Positions 10,204 to 23,474 of a stretch of 64,000 nt of DNA are shown piece after piece. The notes below the pieces were generated by a model. It saw nothing but the letters and a program-made list of their open reading frames with translations, made no database searches and was not told the origin of the DNA. Positions within the stretch are counted from its first letter, which is position 1. The number at the start of each line of letters is the position of its first letter. Origin of the DNA: Cornus controversa (Eukaryota > Streptophyta > Magnoliopsida > Cornales > Cornaceae); assembly GCA_026545225.1 (NCBI GenBank), contig CM048846.1:17472501-17536500 (forward strand), written 5' to 3'. A program made the position numbers and the translations under genes.

Positions 10204-11793
10204 TCATTAGTGTATTATCATTGGATTTCAATATGTTTATATGCCTTTCATTTTCTATAAACAGTATATATATTTTTTCCTCTTTTCTTTGGACTTTCAT
10301 ATTTATGTTCTTTATAAGCCTCATTCTTGTTTGAGCATGATTGCTGGAATCAAAGCTGTTTGCCACCTCTGAAGACAACTCTGTTTGCTTGTTTCTTACT
10401 GCAAGTTGAATTAGATCTTTTTTTTTTTCTTTATTTATAAATTTGAAACAATTGGTTGCAAGGAACTCAACTCTTGAACAGTAGAATGTCTTAGATTCCT
10501 GAATTTTCACATTGACAATTGGAGAGTACTAGGAAAATGAAGGGTTAGGAGGGTGAGGTTCAATTGGTTCATCTAAATGATGTTGTGTGGGTATGCTAAA
10601 CTGTGGAATAAAGAGTGATTTTGCTCAGTGAGAAGCTCTGCTGCACCCTCCCGTTAATTGTCAAGTTGGAGGTACTGAAGGGCTTGTATGATAGTAGTGA
10701 CAAGGGCTTGGATGATAATAGTTACATTAATTCTATGGTTATATGGGTAATTCTGTTCTGATAATGATCGGATTAGTGTACATTTGTAACTGGTGTGGAC
10801 TGAGGAGGTGGAGTTTTGCTTCGAAAGAATTGATGGAAATTTATGCAACTTCTAGTTCCTTTTGGGAGTTATGAACATTGTAGTTGTTGTTCAGCAGTAA
10901 AATGTCACGAAAATGGTTTGAGAAACGTCAATGATATGGGTATTTTGCTCAACCTTCATGCTTCCTATGGTAGTAGGGACACGGAAATGGAGAGAAGGAA
11001 TAACAGAAAGGATGGAAGAGACATCAATAGAAAAGGGAGGTTGTCCATCTCACCTATTGTTTGGTTCAGTGGAAAGAAAGTAAGGAGGTGATATTATTTT
11101 ATCATTATACCCTTTAATTATTTAAATTAATACATTTAAATTAGGGTGATAAAGTTAAGTCCTTTTGTTTTTATCTTAGGAATATTCATTCTGTTTTTCT
11201 CCTCTTCCTTTCACTTTTGGATGGAAGCAAAATGGTGGATCGGAAGGGATGCTTCATGCCTCCTCTCATCCTTCTCCTCTTTCTCTCCTTTCTACCAAAC
11301 AGTAGAAGCTTGATTCATCCCTCTTCTCTTTCATCCCTCCCTTTTCCTTCTCTCCTACCAGACGTATGCTTAAATCCTCCTCTATCTGTTGCGGGTGGAG
11401 GACTCCTTCTCCTTCTCCTTCCCCTTCTTCAAACTTTGATTCGTATGAATAAGATACCATGGTCTAATAATGAAGCATTTTAATTAGTTGATAATATTAG
11501 TATTTGTTGATAATTTTGTAAAAAATTCCTATGAAAAGTTTCATAGAAATTAAAGAGTACAAATTGACTATAATTCTCTTTTTCAAGCTCAAGTTCAATA
11601 ATGAGTCAGAGTTGGAACTTTGGATTGACTAAAGGAACTAAACAAGAAGTTCTTGAGATTGAAGAGCAAAAGTCAGACTATTTTGAATCGAACTTTGCAC
11701 ACCTATTTGAGCAGCAATAAGTTTGGCACTGTTGAGTGGCAGCCCCACTAGGAATTGACATCAGAAATAAGCAACTGGCGTTGCTTTGCAGTT

Positions 11794-11835
<42 letters not shown>

Positions 11836-12084
11836 CTTAAATGCGCCCTGGTGCAATGGTCATGTGCTGGACTTATTGCTTTGAAGTATATCTGGCTTTG
11901 AGTACCAGTTTAGTGCGCAGTAGTACTGTCCTGAAGAGCAATTTTCTACCGTAGTCTTCACGACATTCGACTCTACAATTCCATGCCACCCAACATAACT
12001 TAATGACAGTATGTCCTTGGGCTTTTACTCCAATGGTAAGGGTGGATGTAGTTGGTAAATACTAGTCTAGCTCCAATATTACTA
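10204..12084. other. intergenic region, no gene seen
   Basis: AT-rich sequence with weak, unsupported ORFs. It contains a (TA)n tract at 11800-11831 and CT-rich stretches (11200-11440). At 11840-11990 there is a segment with a tRNA-like GGTGCAATGG and GGCTTTGAGTACC that may be a SINE fragment, not firm. Confidence 0.4.

Positions 12085-12146
<62 letters not shown>
12085..12146. repeat. compound (TA)n(GA)n microsatellite
   Basis: A TA run of about 25 bp is fused to a GA run of about 37 bp. Similar compound tracts occur at 34575-34627 and 57672-57722. Confidence 0.9.
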
Positions 12147-12147
<1 letters not shown>

Positions 12148-13629
12148 CTATGGTACATTTGTGTAATGATCTTTTTAAGAAATCCAAACTTGAGAAAGGA
12201 CATGCTGAGATTTGGATGATAATAATTTTAAGAGTGATGATGAAAGTAAAGTTCAGGACCTCGACAAGTGATGAAGATGTTTCTAAATTGCATTTCAAGT
12301 CCAACATAACTTCTAGGCTATAGTGTCTTTTTTTTTTTCTTTCACAGGTTGAAATAGATAATCTTCAATAAGCTATTTTGTTTTATTTATTTATTTATTT
12401 TCCTGAAAGTCTGATATTAGATTCGGGTCTAATTGTATAATCCTTGCATGGGTGGGGTTATACCCGTGTTCTGACATCGATCAAGTATACTTACATGTGA
12501 ATTAATTTCACATGGGAAACTTCATTATTGTACTACATGAATATTTTTATGCCCTTATGAGCTAAAAAGTACGAACATTTCACTGAGAGTGTCGTATTTG
12601 TGTCGGACACTTAAATACCGTGTCAAATAATTGGACTCTTCTCGAACACGTGTCAAACACTTCGTAGAAGTGTTTTGACATTTTTCTTTTTAGGACACTT
12701 CTCGAACATTTCTCAAACACTTCTCGAATACTCTTTGAATAAGTGTTGGATACTTCGTAGCATTAATGTATATTCAAGTATTTTGAAAGGAAATTATATG
12801 TGACTAAGTTATGATTAAAAATTTAAACTAAATATATCTAAATGACTAAATAAACCTGGTTCTTTTATCTATTTGTTTATAAGTTTGTTTGGTTATTAAT
12901 TGATTGATGATAAATTAAAGTATTTATGTGATGTAGTTTTTTTTTTAATAATTAATATATATTGATATATTATATTATTTTATAGTCGTATTTTCACCAT
13001 GTCCGTATTTTTTTGTTTAAAATTTTTCATATCGTTGTATCATACCCATATTCGTGTGCGTGTTTCTTAGCTTATAAGAGAGTAATGAAATGAAAGGTAT
13101 ATATCATTTGTGTACCATAACTCTTCTATTCTCCTTATTGTGTTTTCAGCACGCGATGGCTGTAAAATATGTATTCGACCCACGTACTCAAGTGTGAAAT
13201 ACGTATTCTTCACCATTGCAGTATTGCATTTTAATATAATATGTTGCTCCAAGTGTTGTATACGTGTTATATGCGTGTTTGTAACTGTGTTCTGATGTTA
13301 AATTCTAAATGTAGTGTGTTAGTATTTTCGATAGTTAGTAAAGAAGATTCGGATGACACATGTGGCTGGTTCATACAAGAGGATCAAAATTCTTTTAACG
13401 AGTACATTTTATTTTCTGCTGTAACTTCGTCACATTTAAAATTTCACTACTATAATGGTTTAATTTTACCAATTTAAACTGACTAAGAAAAATAATGAAA
13501 TGAAATAAGGTCCTTACGATAAATGAATAATTTTATATTTTATCCCATATAAAAAAGGTTGGGACCATTGTAGTCGCATTTGCTGACTTTTCGGCGGCTA
13601 TTCCTGACCCACGTCAGGTGTCGGCAACA

Positions 13630-13666
<37 letters not shown>

Positions 13667-16600
13667 GATTTGAGAGATCCGCTGAAAATGGAAAAGAGAA
13701 ACTGGATATATAAAAAAACAAGAGGTCAAAGTGAAGCACTGAAGCTTAAAGAAGCATTATTTAACTCACTCTCTCACTCTCTCTCTCTCTCTATATATAT
13801 ATATATGTATATGTGTGTGTGTTTATTGTGTATTCACCGTTGCATGGAGGAGTTTACCATATTTGAGTGATATAATGATAAACCTATTGATAAGAAGGTG
13901 TTTATGACGTAGTCATGTCTAGCAGCACATGGAACAACTGCATGTTGTTATACAAGTGCTTTGAAATTGATAGTACCTTAATAATGGAGGTTGGATTCTC
14001 CATGTATTGTTTGTTAGAAGGCAAAGAAACTTAAATGAGGGGCATGTGAGCTGCACATGCATTTCAATGACATTTGTGCTAGCTCCTTCCCTACTTTTTT
14101 GGACACTATTCAATCATATTAATTGGTTGAGGTTGTATGTATTTTAGTTATCGGATGGACTTAACATCACCCTTCTTGGTTTGTTACTTAAAAAACACAA
14201 AACTCTAAACTGTTTTCAGCCCACATGTTTTTGTACAATTTTTTTATTTTTCAATTATCAAAAAATTAAACCAAACAGACCTTAGATTTTCCAAGTGATC
14301 CACAAAAACATTGCAAAATAGAAAAATGATAAAAGTGTCAATCGAATGTGTTAATTATTGGAACAAACATTTTAGAAGGAGAGAGACTTCATCTTATCTA
14401 TTACTAAGGGCCTGTTTAGTAACGATGTCTTTTTTTTTTATTTCAATTTTTTGAAAAATAGAAACTGAAAATCAATTGTGTTGTCATTTATGTCAAAAAT
14501 AGAATATGTTTGTTAGCTGGTGTCAATTTTTTAATATTGTTATAGTATCTTTAAAAATAAAAACTAGAACTAACAGTTTACGTTTTGAAGTTTTTAACTT
14601 ATACTAACTGGTTATCAATTTTTTATACTTATTTTTATTTTTTTTGAAATGAAAAACGCGTTATTAAACGCGGTTCTTGCTGTGACTTTTCATTTTTTTG
14701 AAAAAAAAAAAAATAGCAAGTTATCAATTCCCTAAAAGTACTTGTTGAACACTTAGTTGGTAGAGTACACAAAAACCGGTTAAAGTGTACCATTATTCTT
14801 GCAAATATCATATTGTTTTTAAGTAATGTACATTTTTCTGCTAAGATGTGTTTTGAAATAACCCTCCATTAAAAAAGGTATGGGTATATTTGGTATCAAA
14901 ACAATGTATAGCAATTCTGCAATTTGGCAAATAGAGGTTGTGATATATAGAAAGTGTACTTCACTATTTTAGGTAGACAGTGCACACAACAAGCAATTAT
15001 TGTTATAACAGATGTATCTGTTATATTTTTATAGGATACATTGAATTGGAAGCCAATTTTGAACCTAAAAAGACTTGCTTAACCACTAAACATTTGATAT
15101 GTAGGTTTCATTTCAAGCCATCCCATGTATTATGTGTAGAGTACTCTATGATGAAAAGTTATTGGGAAATTTAGATCCATAGGAAGTTTAAAGGGCAAAT
15201 GAGTCAAAAGGTAAAATAAATTCAAAGAAATAATTACTTATTAGAGAGAGACAAATGTTATGTAGTTGAGAAGATAAAAACTAATATAAAAAGAGATATC
15301 ATTCAACTCGAAAAGATAAACCAAAATTACATACAAAATTATTTTCTGTTGTATGACACCTCACTAACATTGTCACATCTCCTTTGTAAGAAGCTTGCAC
15401 TGAATCGATTTGTGCAAATTTTTGCATCTAACAAAAAAATAATATTTTCCGTTAGATTCATCATTTAACTCAAACGTTCACTTACTTTAATTCATAATTT
15501 GTATCAAACTCATGATTTTCGCATTTATAAATATATATTTTTCAAATGAGTTATGATTCAATTACAAGCCCACCTTATGAGGATTGGCATATCTTTTAAA
15601 GTCATTATAATTATCTTCTCTTTTTAGATTACTAAAGAAATAAAGTGGAATGTCACATGTAAGGAAAGGAAAATATATCGCTACAAGATCACTTTTTTCT
15701 AGTTTGGCTGTCTATTTCTATTCTCCAAACTGACCTACTTATCTTTTCTTGATTTGCCACAATGGACCCGACCCACATAGGAACCATGTGGGTCCAACCT
15801 GTGTGGCTATGTGTCAACCTTCTTCCTTTGGCTTTTTTTTGTAGTTACTGACCCGGCAATTAAGTCATGGTTTGATGTGGATGGCCAAATGGGTGGCGTA
15901 AATTATGGACAATATATAAATATTTACTATGGGTTATTAAATTAAACCAAGTGCCTTTCATCAGACAACGATGGGCTTAATTAAGTAGGGCTCAGCATTT
16001 AATGTTCAACTGACTATCCGGAACAAAAACCAAATCTCAGCTCACGATTTATAACTTTACCTCATAAAATCTCAAGTTTTATATATATAGTTGTTGTATC
16101 ATATAAGATTATCACAGTGCTACAATCTTTTAGTTCATATCACTTATTATTTAGTGTCGGTTAACCTAAACTGAGATATATGAGTGAGAAAAGAGAGTTG
16201 AGAGAGAGAGAGTCTGATACTCGGATAACTTCGACTCCTTTCATGTGATGTGAGTGGAGCATGAGCTCAATAATTGATTACCATGATGTTAGTAGTGTAC
16301 AAAATCATTTTCTTTTTAAAAAATAATAATAGATCAGATTGATAAATTAAAAATTAAAAAAAGAATTATAGAAAAATCTTAATTCCAATTTTATCAAACT
16401 GAAACCTCAATATATGAGAATACGAAAAAATTTCCATTATGGAACAAGATAAGAAAAGATTTAATGATTAATTCAAACAAGATTTCAATACCAAATAAAA
16501 TAAAAAAAAAAATGGTTGAAAAAACTGTGATAATTATTTAGTCACAATTTGGCATAGTTTTAGTCACTGGCACGATGGTTCACCAGAAGCTCGGAGACGT

Positions 16601-17033
16601 TAAACCGAAGATAAGACGATATGTTGGAGCTATCCTAGACGTGGATGGCTTAACTAAGTAAAGAGATCAAAAATAAAATCAGAATTAGAAATTTGATTTT
16701 GACTGAGCATTAATTTTGGTTGACATAATTGGGTCCCACGGAATAGTAACTGCTGGCACTTTCCCTGCCGTTGATTGGCCTTTTGCATACCCCTTGGTAA
16801 TCAGAACTAGTGACAATCCTGGCCACTCGTTCAATCTGATCAAAGTGATTAATTTTGAACTCAAGAGTACTAGTACATTGCATTTCAATTGTTGCTTGAA
16901 TTGTTAGCTCCATGCTCAAATATTAGATATAGAAACAACATTGCCGAACCAAAATTTTAGAGAGAGAGAGAGATTTTGTATGCATTTGTCTCTCATCTCT
17001 ATGAAACTTTGAACAACTTTTTGTTAGGCTCAA
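12147..17033. other. intergenic region upstream of the GATL gene
   Basis: No supported gene. Contents: recurring CACTTCTCGAACAC-like motifs at 12590-12750; (CT)n tracts at 13632-13663 and 13770-13792; at 14408 a GGGCCTGTTTAGTAACG tip that may be the left end of a PIF/hAT-type MITE without a clear right end; and a GA run at 16959-16973 in the likely GATL 5' leader. Confidence 0.4.
13632..13663. repeat. (CT)n microsatellite
   Basis: About sixteen CT units in non-coding sequence. The ORF crossing it is spurious. Confidence 0.9.
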
Positions 17034-18116
17034 ATGATGGCTACACTCTCATCTTCAAAGCACTTTCTCTTCTTTCTATCCTTTGTGGCCGCAATTGTTG
17101 TTGTTGCTAAAGCTTCACAACAATTTAGAGAAGCCCCATTTTTCTACAACTCCCCAAATTGCCCTTCCATTCACCACCATGACAATGCTTCCACCACCAC
17201 CACCACGGCCACCGCCGCCACTGCAACCACCACTGTTTGCTTCGATAACGTGGTCCACGTTGCAATGACCCTTGACGCCGCCTACCTCCGTGGCTCGGTG
17301 GCTGCCATCCTTTCCGTCCTCCAACACTCCTCCTGCCCGGAAAATACAATCTTCCATTTTGTTGCCTCTTCCTCCACCAACACCCACCACCTCAACCTCA
17401 CCATAGCCACCTCATTCCCATACTTGAAATTCCAAATATACCATTTCGACGATTCAGCCGCCGCGGGACTCATCTCCACCTCCATTCGCTCCGCCCTCGA
17501 CTGTCCACTGAACTACGCTCGAAACTACCTCGCCGATCTCCTCCCAGGATGTGTCCGGAAAATCGTCTACCTCGACTCCGACTTAGTCCTCGTCGACGAC
17601 ATCGCCAAGCTGGCCGCCACACCGCTGGGAGACACTGCAGCCCTCGCCGCACCGGAGTACTGCAATGCCAACTTCAGCTCCTACTTTACGCCCACGTTTT
17701 GGTCCAACCCGTCGCTGTCTCTAACGTTCGCGGGTCGGAGCGCGTGTTACTTCAACACAGGAGTGATGGTGATTGATCTGGAGAGATGGAGAGATAGGGG
17801 CTACACTAGGACGATCGTTGAATGGATGGAGCTTCAGAAAAGAATGAGAATTTACGAGTTGGGTTCTTTGCCGCCTTTCTTGCTTGTTTTCGCCGGAAAT
17901 ATAGCTCCGGTGGATCACCGGTGGAACCAGCACGGTCTCGGAGGAGACAATTACCGTGGGCTTTGCCGGGATTTGCATCCCGGTCCGGTGAGTCTATTGC
18001 ATTGGAGTGGAAAAGGTAAGCCGTGGGCCCGGCTCGACGCCAACCGGCCCTGCCCATTGGACGCTTTGTGGGCACCTTATGATCTTTTACAAATACCTTA
18101 TGTTCTTGATTCTTGA
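17034..18116 (+). CDS. GATL: GATL-type glycosyltransferase family 8 protein (galacturonosyltransferase-like)
   Basis: 360 residues in one exon, the usual length and intronless structure of GATL genes. Residues 10-28 are a hydrophobic signal peptide/anchor, followed by the family block [15 protein letters not shown]. The GT8 core has [14 protein letters not shown] (75-88), the DxD metal/sugar-nucleotide motif in [11 protein letters not shown] (179-189), [13 protein letters not shown] (240-252), [19 protein letters not shown] (288-306) and the closing HWSGKGKPW (323-331). GATL proteins act in the secretory pathway on pectin and xylan synthesis; activity on UDP-GalA is family inference. A Thr/Ala low-complexity run (52-67), coded by near-perfect ACC/GCC repeats, replaces the usual short loop. 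Two adjacent ATGs occur; the first is used. The exact paralogue is not resolved. Confidence 0.94.
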   Translation: MMATLSSSKHFLFFLSFVAAIVVVAKASQQFREAPFFYNSPNCPSIHHHDNASTTTTTATAATATTTVCFDNVVHVAMTLDAAYLRGSVAAILSVLQHSSCPENTIFHFVASSSTNTHHLNLTIATSFPYLKFQIYHFDDSAAAGLISTSIRSALDCPLNYARNYLADLLPGCVRKIVYLDSDLVLVDDIAKLAATPLGDTAALAAPEYCNANFSSYFTPTFWSNPSLSLTFAGRSACYFNTGVMVIDLERWRDRGYTRTIVEWMELQKRMRIYELGSLPPFLLVFAGNIAPVDHRWNQHGLGGDNYRGLCRDLHPGPVSLLHWSGKGKPWARLDANRPCPLDALWAPYDLLQIPYVLDS

Positions 18117-18117
18117 G

Positions 18118-18209
18118 GTACATATACATATACATATGCATATAGATTCAAACAAATTCATGTTGTGATTAGTTAATGTTTATGTTAATTGCTTAGCTTT
18201 GATTTGCAG
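18118..18209 (+). other. probable 3' UTR intron of the GATL gene
   Basis: GT lies two bases after the stop codon (GAG|GTACATA) and the acceptor reads TTGATTTGCAG. The 92-bp, T-rich interval fits a plant intron. A junction this close to the stop would not be expected to trigger nonsense-mediated decay. Confidence 0.5.
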
Positions 18210-20185
18210 GTGTTTGGCCTATGTTGAAACACAACTGAGAAAGAGAGAAGGGGTTTAAGGTTAGCGATGTTCTGGTACTCTGATCAATGTTTTCTCATCG
18301 GAGAGTTGAGGTTGTTTGTATATTATACAGTTATTGACAGTTTTTACAATGGTTTTTCTTTTTTTGTTTTTGACCAAGTACGTGAGACAGTTAAATATAG
18401 TTACGGTTACTAAAAGAGGAAAAAGGTTTATTCACCGTAATTTTTTTCTTTTTGTTCCTTTGTCCGTGACCAACTCACCATGTGTTCTTTATATATCAAA
18501 TTGCTTGAATTTTCAATATATAAATAAATAACTGACCATGTGTAGTTTATATCTATCTATATATAGTTATATACTTGGTATATAATTAGAACACGAGAGA
18601 TACACAATTGTGAATCTTACTTCTATAAGAGGATTCAATTATATATGAAAGCAGTTTGTAAATTATAATACAAGAAAATGAGTTGGCTTCAATTATTTCA
18701 AACGTTATTACTGTATATACATATATCTGCAGGTTTAAAACAATTCTATTAATGTGAAATTAAGACAAGATGATGATGATTTGCAACCCGAAATGCATTT
18801 TTTTTTATTTTTTACTATATATATAGTAGGTTACGTAAAAATAATTTATGTAAGAGATCTAAACATATTTAGATAAAAATACAATTTTTTTTTCAATCGA
18901 TTGATTTAGTTGGCTGGTTTGGAGAATCCACCTATATATTTCTTATTCTTTAATTGTATTAATTCTAATTTGCTAAAAGGTGTACTAATGCATTGAATTA
19001 ACTAATTAATAGCTTAATAGCTATATGAATGCGAAGTAATAAAGCCTTAATTAATTGCTAGCTATATGGTTCAGTCTAAATATTTATTTCTTTTAAATTT
19101 ATGTATCTAATATTAATTAGCTTAGCAAAATAATGAGCTTAACTAAGATTTAATTTCTTTTCGTTTGAATATGAGCTTTCGCTTTTGTTTGGATAATTAA
19201 AGCCAAACATTACTTTGAAGGTTTGACCAAATGATGATCCTCTTTAATCAGTATATATGCATATCTTCTCCTGTTAATAAAGCTTTCCGAATCTCTCACA
19301 TATTACTTTGTAATTGGGACACTATATAATTAGGGTTCAGTTTTTTTTAGAACAAATTTCTATTTTTTTGGGAATTTAAAATGTTAAAATTGTAAAAAAA
19401 TAAAAATAAAAATGATTGGTTGACAATTTCTGAAAACTGTTTTATGAAAATTCAGTTAAAAAATATCTTTTTTTTTATTTTTTTATAGATAAAATTGTCT
19501 TTTATAGTTTTCTGAAAACAATTTTTTATTTTTTGAATTCTTGAAAAGTGTTTTTAATTCTCCATAGTCAAATTTATTTGCATCTATTACTTGTATGGAG
19601 AGATTTTTGGTGGTTGCCACAAAATCAATTGTTAACATAAAAAAATACTACCATAAAATGAATTTTATGTATTAAAGGTGGTAACGTTGTAATTGGTAAC
19701 AATCAACAAATTTACATGGAAAATAGAAAGGAAGGTTCATCAACTTATGATATCATACTATATATTCTTAAATCTTAGTGAATATTTTAACGTATAACAT
19801 TAATTCACTGCCAATTAACAACAAATCATACACTTAAATATAGATTGATTTAAAAATTATTGGTACGGATTTAAAATTGTGAGATATTTGTGATGTTAAA
19901 TATAGATTGATTGTTTTACTTTTCTGGGCTGAAGGCCCGTGTTGTGTCACTTGTGTGTTATATAAAGTAAATATGTATGAATTGGAATATGTGGTTGAAG
20001 TTGAGTTTCACTTTTCTTTTTATTTTACAATCACAAGCCACCATATCTTTCTTGCTATAGTTGAATTTTGATGGATGTTGATTTTTTTAGAAGTCTTCCA
20101 TATAACCAAATTTCATTATATGATAATGAAATTTTCACCATCTCAAGATGAGAAAAAATAAGATTCTACTTCAACACACTATTGT

Positions 20186-20190
<5 letters not shown>
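18210..20190. other. AT-rich intergenic region, nothing recognised
   Basis: No ORF with recognisable content, RNA gene or clear inverted repeat element was found. The first part probably contains the GATL 3' UTR. Confidence 0.5.
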
Positions 20191-20218
<28 letters not shown>

Positions 20219-20221
<3 letters not shown>

Positions 20222-20391
20222 ATGATCTCTTGCTTACCGGTGAGCAAGAAATTGTTTACACACCAAACATGGTAACCGTTGGATATGTTCTAAGTTTTTT
20301 ATTTTTAAAATCACTGCAATCATATTTAATGGTTACCATACATTGTCTGGAAGAATTTCTTATTTACCGGTGAGTAAGAGATCATTTCTGT
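20219..20391. mobile_element. (TA)n-flanked MITE with TIRs
   Basis: The left arm AGTAATGATCTCTTGCTTACC and the inverted right arm CAGAAATGATCTCTTACTCACC match over about 45 bp, with weaker pairing inwards (GGTAACC on both sides). Both ends border (TA)n tracts (20191-20218; 20392-20408). The tip resembles that of the larger element at 24903-25853 (CAGTAGTG, then GGTGAGTAAGGA and CTACACAC), so the two probably belong to one family. Confidence 0.7.
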
Positions 20392-20409
20392 ATATATATA
20401 TATATATAA

Positions 20410-21156
20410 TTTCATGAGACTCTAACATGCACGGGATGTAATTTGGCTGAAAAGATCTTTGAAAGTACTTTTCTTAAATTTCTGGTTCAAGTTTTACCAA
20501 ATGTGAGGTTCCAAGTTTGTAAACCATTTGAGAGTAAAAAGTGACTAAACCGTTGAGATAATTCTTCACTCCAAATAATACTAATAATAATAAATTCATA
20601 AAACTGGCTTATATAGCTGCCCTATGATGATTGTTGTTAATTGTTATACATGTGTGACGAACCTTATATTTAGTGACCGGTTAAAAACTCGTACACCATG
20701 TGATTTTTTTAGAAGGACAAAATAATATACATTTTTTTTTGGCGACACTCAATTTTTAATTTGAACCCTTAGTTCACTTTCGGAGAATAAAGAGATAACA
20801 CTAGACTGTAGTTTTCGATGATGACAAGATAGTATATATACATGTATAAACCTGCAATATGACAATTGCAGTGCAATTCTTCAATTATATATAGGAGTGC
20901 ACTGGAGCTATAATTGAGCTTGTTGACATTCTGGTATTAATAATATCCTCTTGTGCCACCATGAAATTGTGTGGTTTAATTTCTCCGAAGTTTTGTATTC
21001 ATTTTGTGTTTTAACTTCTCTGAAGTTTTGTATTCATTTTGAGGGAAAAGAAACGTTTTTCAAATGACAAAAAGATGTAGGAGAAAGTTAGAAATTAAAT
21101 AAAGCATGAGACTGTCGGTGACTACTAGCTTTTGAAAATGGCATGCATATATATAT

Positions 21157-21205
<49 letters not shown>

Positions 21206-21711
21206 GAGCACATGGACATATCAAATGATATTTACAAGAAGCTATACATGGTTGACACGCAGCCTTCATGTTCTGAAAAGAAATAATGGATATGGGTCCA
21301 TGTTGAAGTTTCCTCCTGCATGGACTGCAACAATTTGCCAAAACCCTAGAAATTATTGGTTACTTTTCACATTCTGTGTATATCATATCCCAAACAAATT
21401 CTTAGCAATGGTATGACACATCACATTTCTGGTCCATCAAAATGTTTTTTAAAGAGCAAAAAGCAAAAATAAATAAAATAAAATCATTTAACACTTTTCC
21501 ATGCCAATTTTGTAGCTACGATAAGAAATTTTCAATTACCTGTTTTCCTGTTAAGTAATTTACGACAGTGTCATAAATAGTCATGTACCATGAATTCTGC
21601 ACTAACTGTTTGTTAAATTTTTTAAAAAAAATTATACGACAATATTTTAGTACGAGCTGTTCAAATTCCAGGTGACACTGTAAGTGCGACTGGATATCAA
21701 TAGAAGACCTC

Positions 21712-21748
<37 letters not shown>

Positions 21749-21886
21749 GACCAATATGTTTTTCAGTGAGTTTCTTTGATTTCTCCAATGATGATGTTTG
21801 TTACCATTAATGCTGACAGACAATATTATATTGAGTAACATTAATCACTAGTAATTATATTATTAAAATAGATGATATTAAATAAT
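20410..21886. other. intergenic, microsatellite-rich
   Basis: No gene recognised. Holds an (AC)n(TA)n tract at 21152-21201, a (TA)n tract at 21717-21746 and a local duplication GAAGTTTTGTATTCATTTTG at 20990 and 21023. Confidence 0.5.
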
Positions 21887-22045
21887 GTGGTAATGCTACT
21901 CAGACAGAATTCATAAACAGAATGTTTTATATCTATTAGATACATGTGATAGGCTCACCACATACACTCACCACATGCATTCAATGAATGTAAAAATTTT
22001 TGTCTATGAATTTTATCTACGAATTCTGTCTGAGTAGTATTATCC
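21887..22045. mobile_element. MITE, 159 bp, with 8-bp target duplication
   Basis: The left end GTGGTAATGCTACTCAGACAG and the inverted right end GGATAATACTACTCAGACAG pair over about 30 bp. They are flanked by TAAATAAT at 21879-21886 and 22046-22053. Eight-base duplications fit hAT-type or MULE-type MITEs. No coding capacity. Confidence 0.75.
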
Positions 22046-23114
22046 TAAATAATATTATATCACTTATTTTAGTAATGTGTTACAAAATTCACCCATTAGA
22101 GAAATTACATAAAACACTAAATGAAAAAGATTTTTAATATGTGTGTGTGAGAGAGAGAGAGAGTAAGCATAAATGTGAATGCTAACAGCAGTAAATTGGA
22201 AATCCCAAAAAAAGTACTAATCAAGATCTGATAAAGCGATCTTGACTTAACTTTTTTATTCCCTTAAAACACGTTCGAGTTTCTACTTTCAAATTCCTTG
22301 GAAACATAATTATTATCGATAGATAATAACACTTCTATTTCACACCTTTTCTTGAATCTAGGAGAAATCCAAGCCTCTAATTCGTGCAAGTCAACAGAAC
22401 CATCTAACCTAATCAACCCTGGGATATCTAATATGCATCTAATCAAGGTCTTCAAGTTTTATTTCATTGATATAAATTTTTGGTCAACTCACTTGAGAGT
22501 TTAGTATCCAACTCGAGGTCCCTCGTCTCGCATGATATTATTTTGTGTCTTTTCGTGTGTCACGTGATATTTTGTCTCCACACAGTAATATTACTTTACT
22601 TGTCTAACAATTTCACATCACTTATCCAGTAAACATACATTGCTTATACAATTATTTTAGATTGCTTAAGTAATAACAATACATCGTGATTTATAAGCGA
22701 TATTATATATGATATACATACTGAAACGTTGGCATGTGATTCCACTCTCATGAAATCAAAGATAGGGGTGGTAAGTAGTATTTTTATGCTGTGTTTATGT
22801 CGTCTCGATTTATAAATATTCTACTAAACAGTTCAAGTATAACCTGACTTATTTAATAATCGTGCCAGAGACCCTCAATACTAACTCAACCTCCGTTTAT
22901 TAAACTTGTTACCCGTGTCAACTAGTACTGTAACCCGTTTAATGAACATATCCTATAATGTCACGACTTGTTTAATAACATTTTTTATCTATTTAACTTA
23001 TATCATACAAGTTTCTCCACATCTAAAAATCTCTCTAAATATTATATAAAAATGAAGTACATATCAATACATAAATCCTAAAATTAAACAATATTATAAA
23101 TTTGCATTTATATA

Positions 23115-23474
23115 TGAAGCATAAATTCACCTCAAACTGGTCAAACGTCAACTTGTAAAAGGACAAGAGAATGGTAATCGAAACTCGAAAAGACACAGGT
23201 GTGGTGCGGTGCTGGCCGACTACGCTACAATGATCAAGTCAAAAATCAAAAGGGTTTTCTAAAGCTATAAAAGGCACTTTAGACCTAGAATATGGATTAT
23301 CCATGTATTTATAGTAGTCAGATAGAAATGTGTCCTAGTAGGAAACTGTCTCTTCAGTTCCCCAGACTTATCTAGACATAGAAAAGTCCAGGTCAAAGCA
23401 TACTTTTTATTCACGTCACCTTAGTCTCAACTTTCACATCATACATTTTATAATTGGAGTCAAATACTCTATTA
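23115..23474 (-). repeat. 3' LTR of the minus-strand Tat element
   Basis: About 360 bp, colinear with the LTRs at 31835-32200 and 4247-4592. The outer start has drifted from TGATAG to TAATAG and the end reads GCTTCA. The TATA-like TATAAATACATGG (complement near 23300) is retained. Confidence 0.8.

Noticed and set aside
14408..14715. PIF/hAT-type MITE beginning GGGCCTGTTTAGTAACG
   Set aside because: The proposed right end (near GTTATTAAACGCGG) pairs poorly and no target duplication is visible.
17115..17652. Gly/Trp-rich minus-strand ORFs
   Set aside because: Shadows of the GATL coding exon caused by its Thr/Ala/Ser codon bias.
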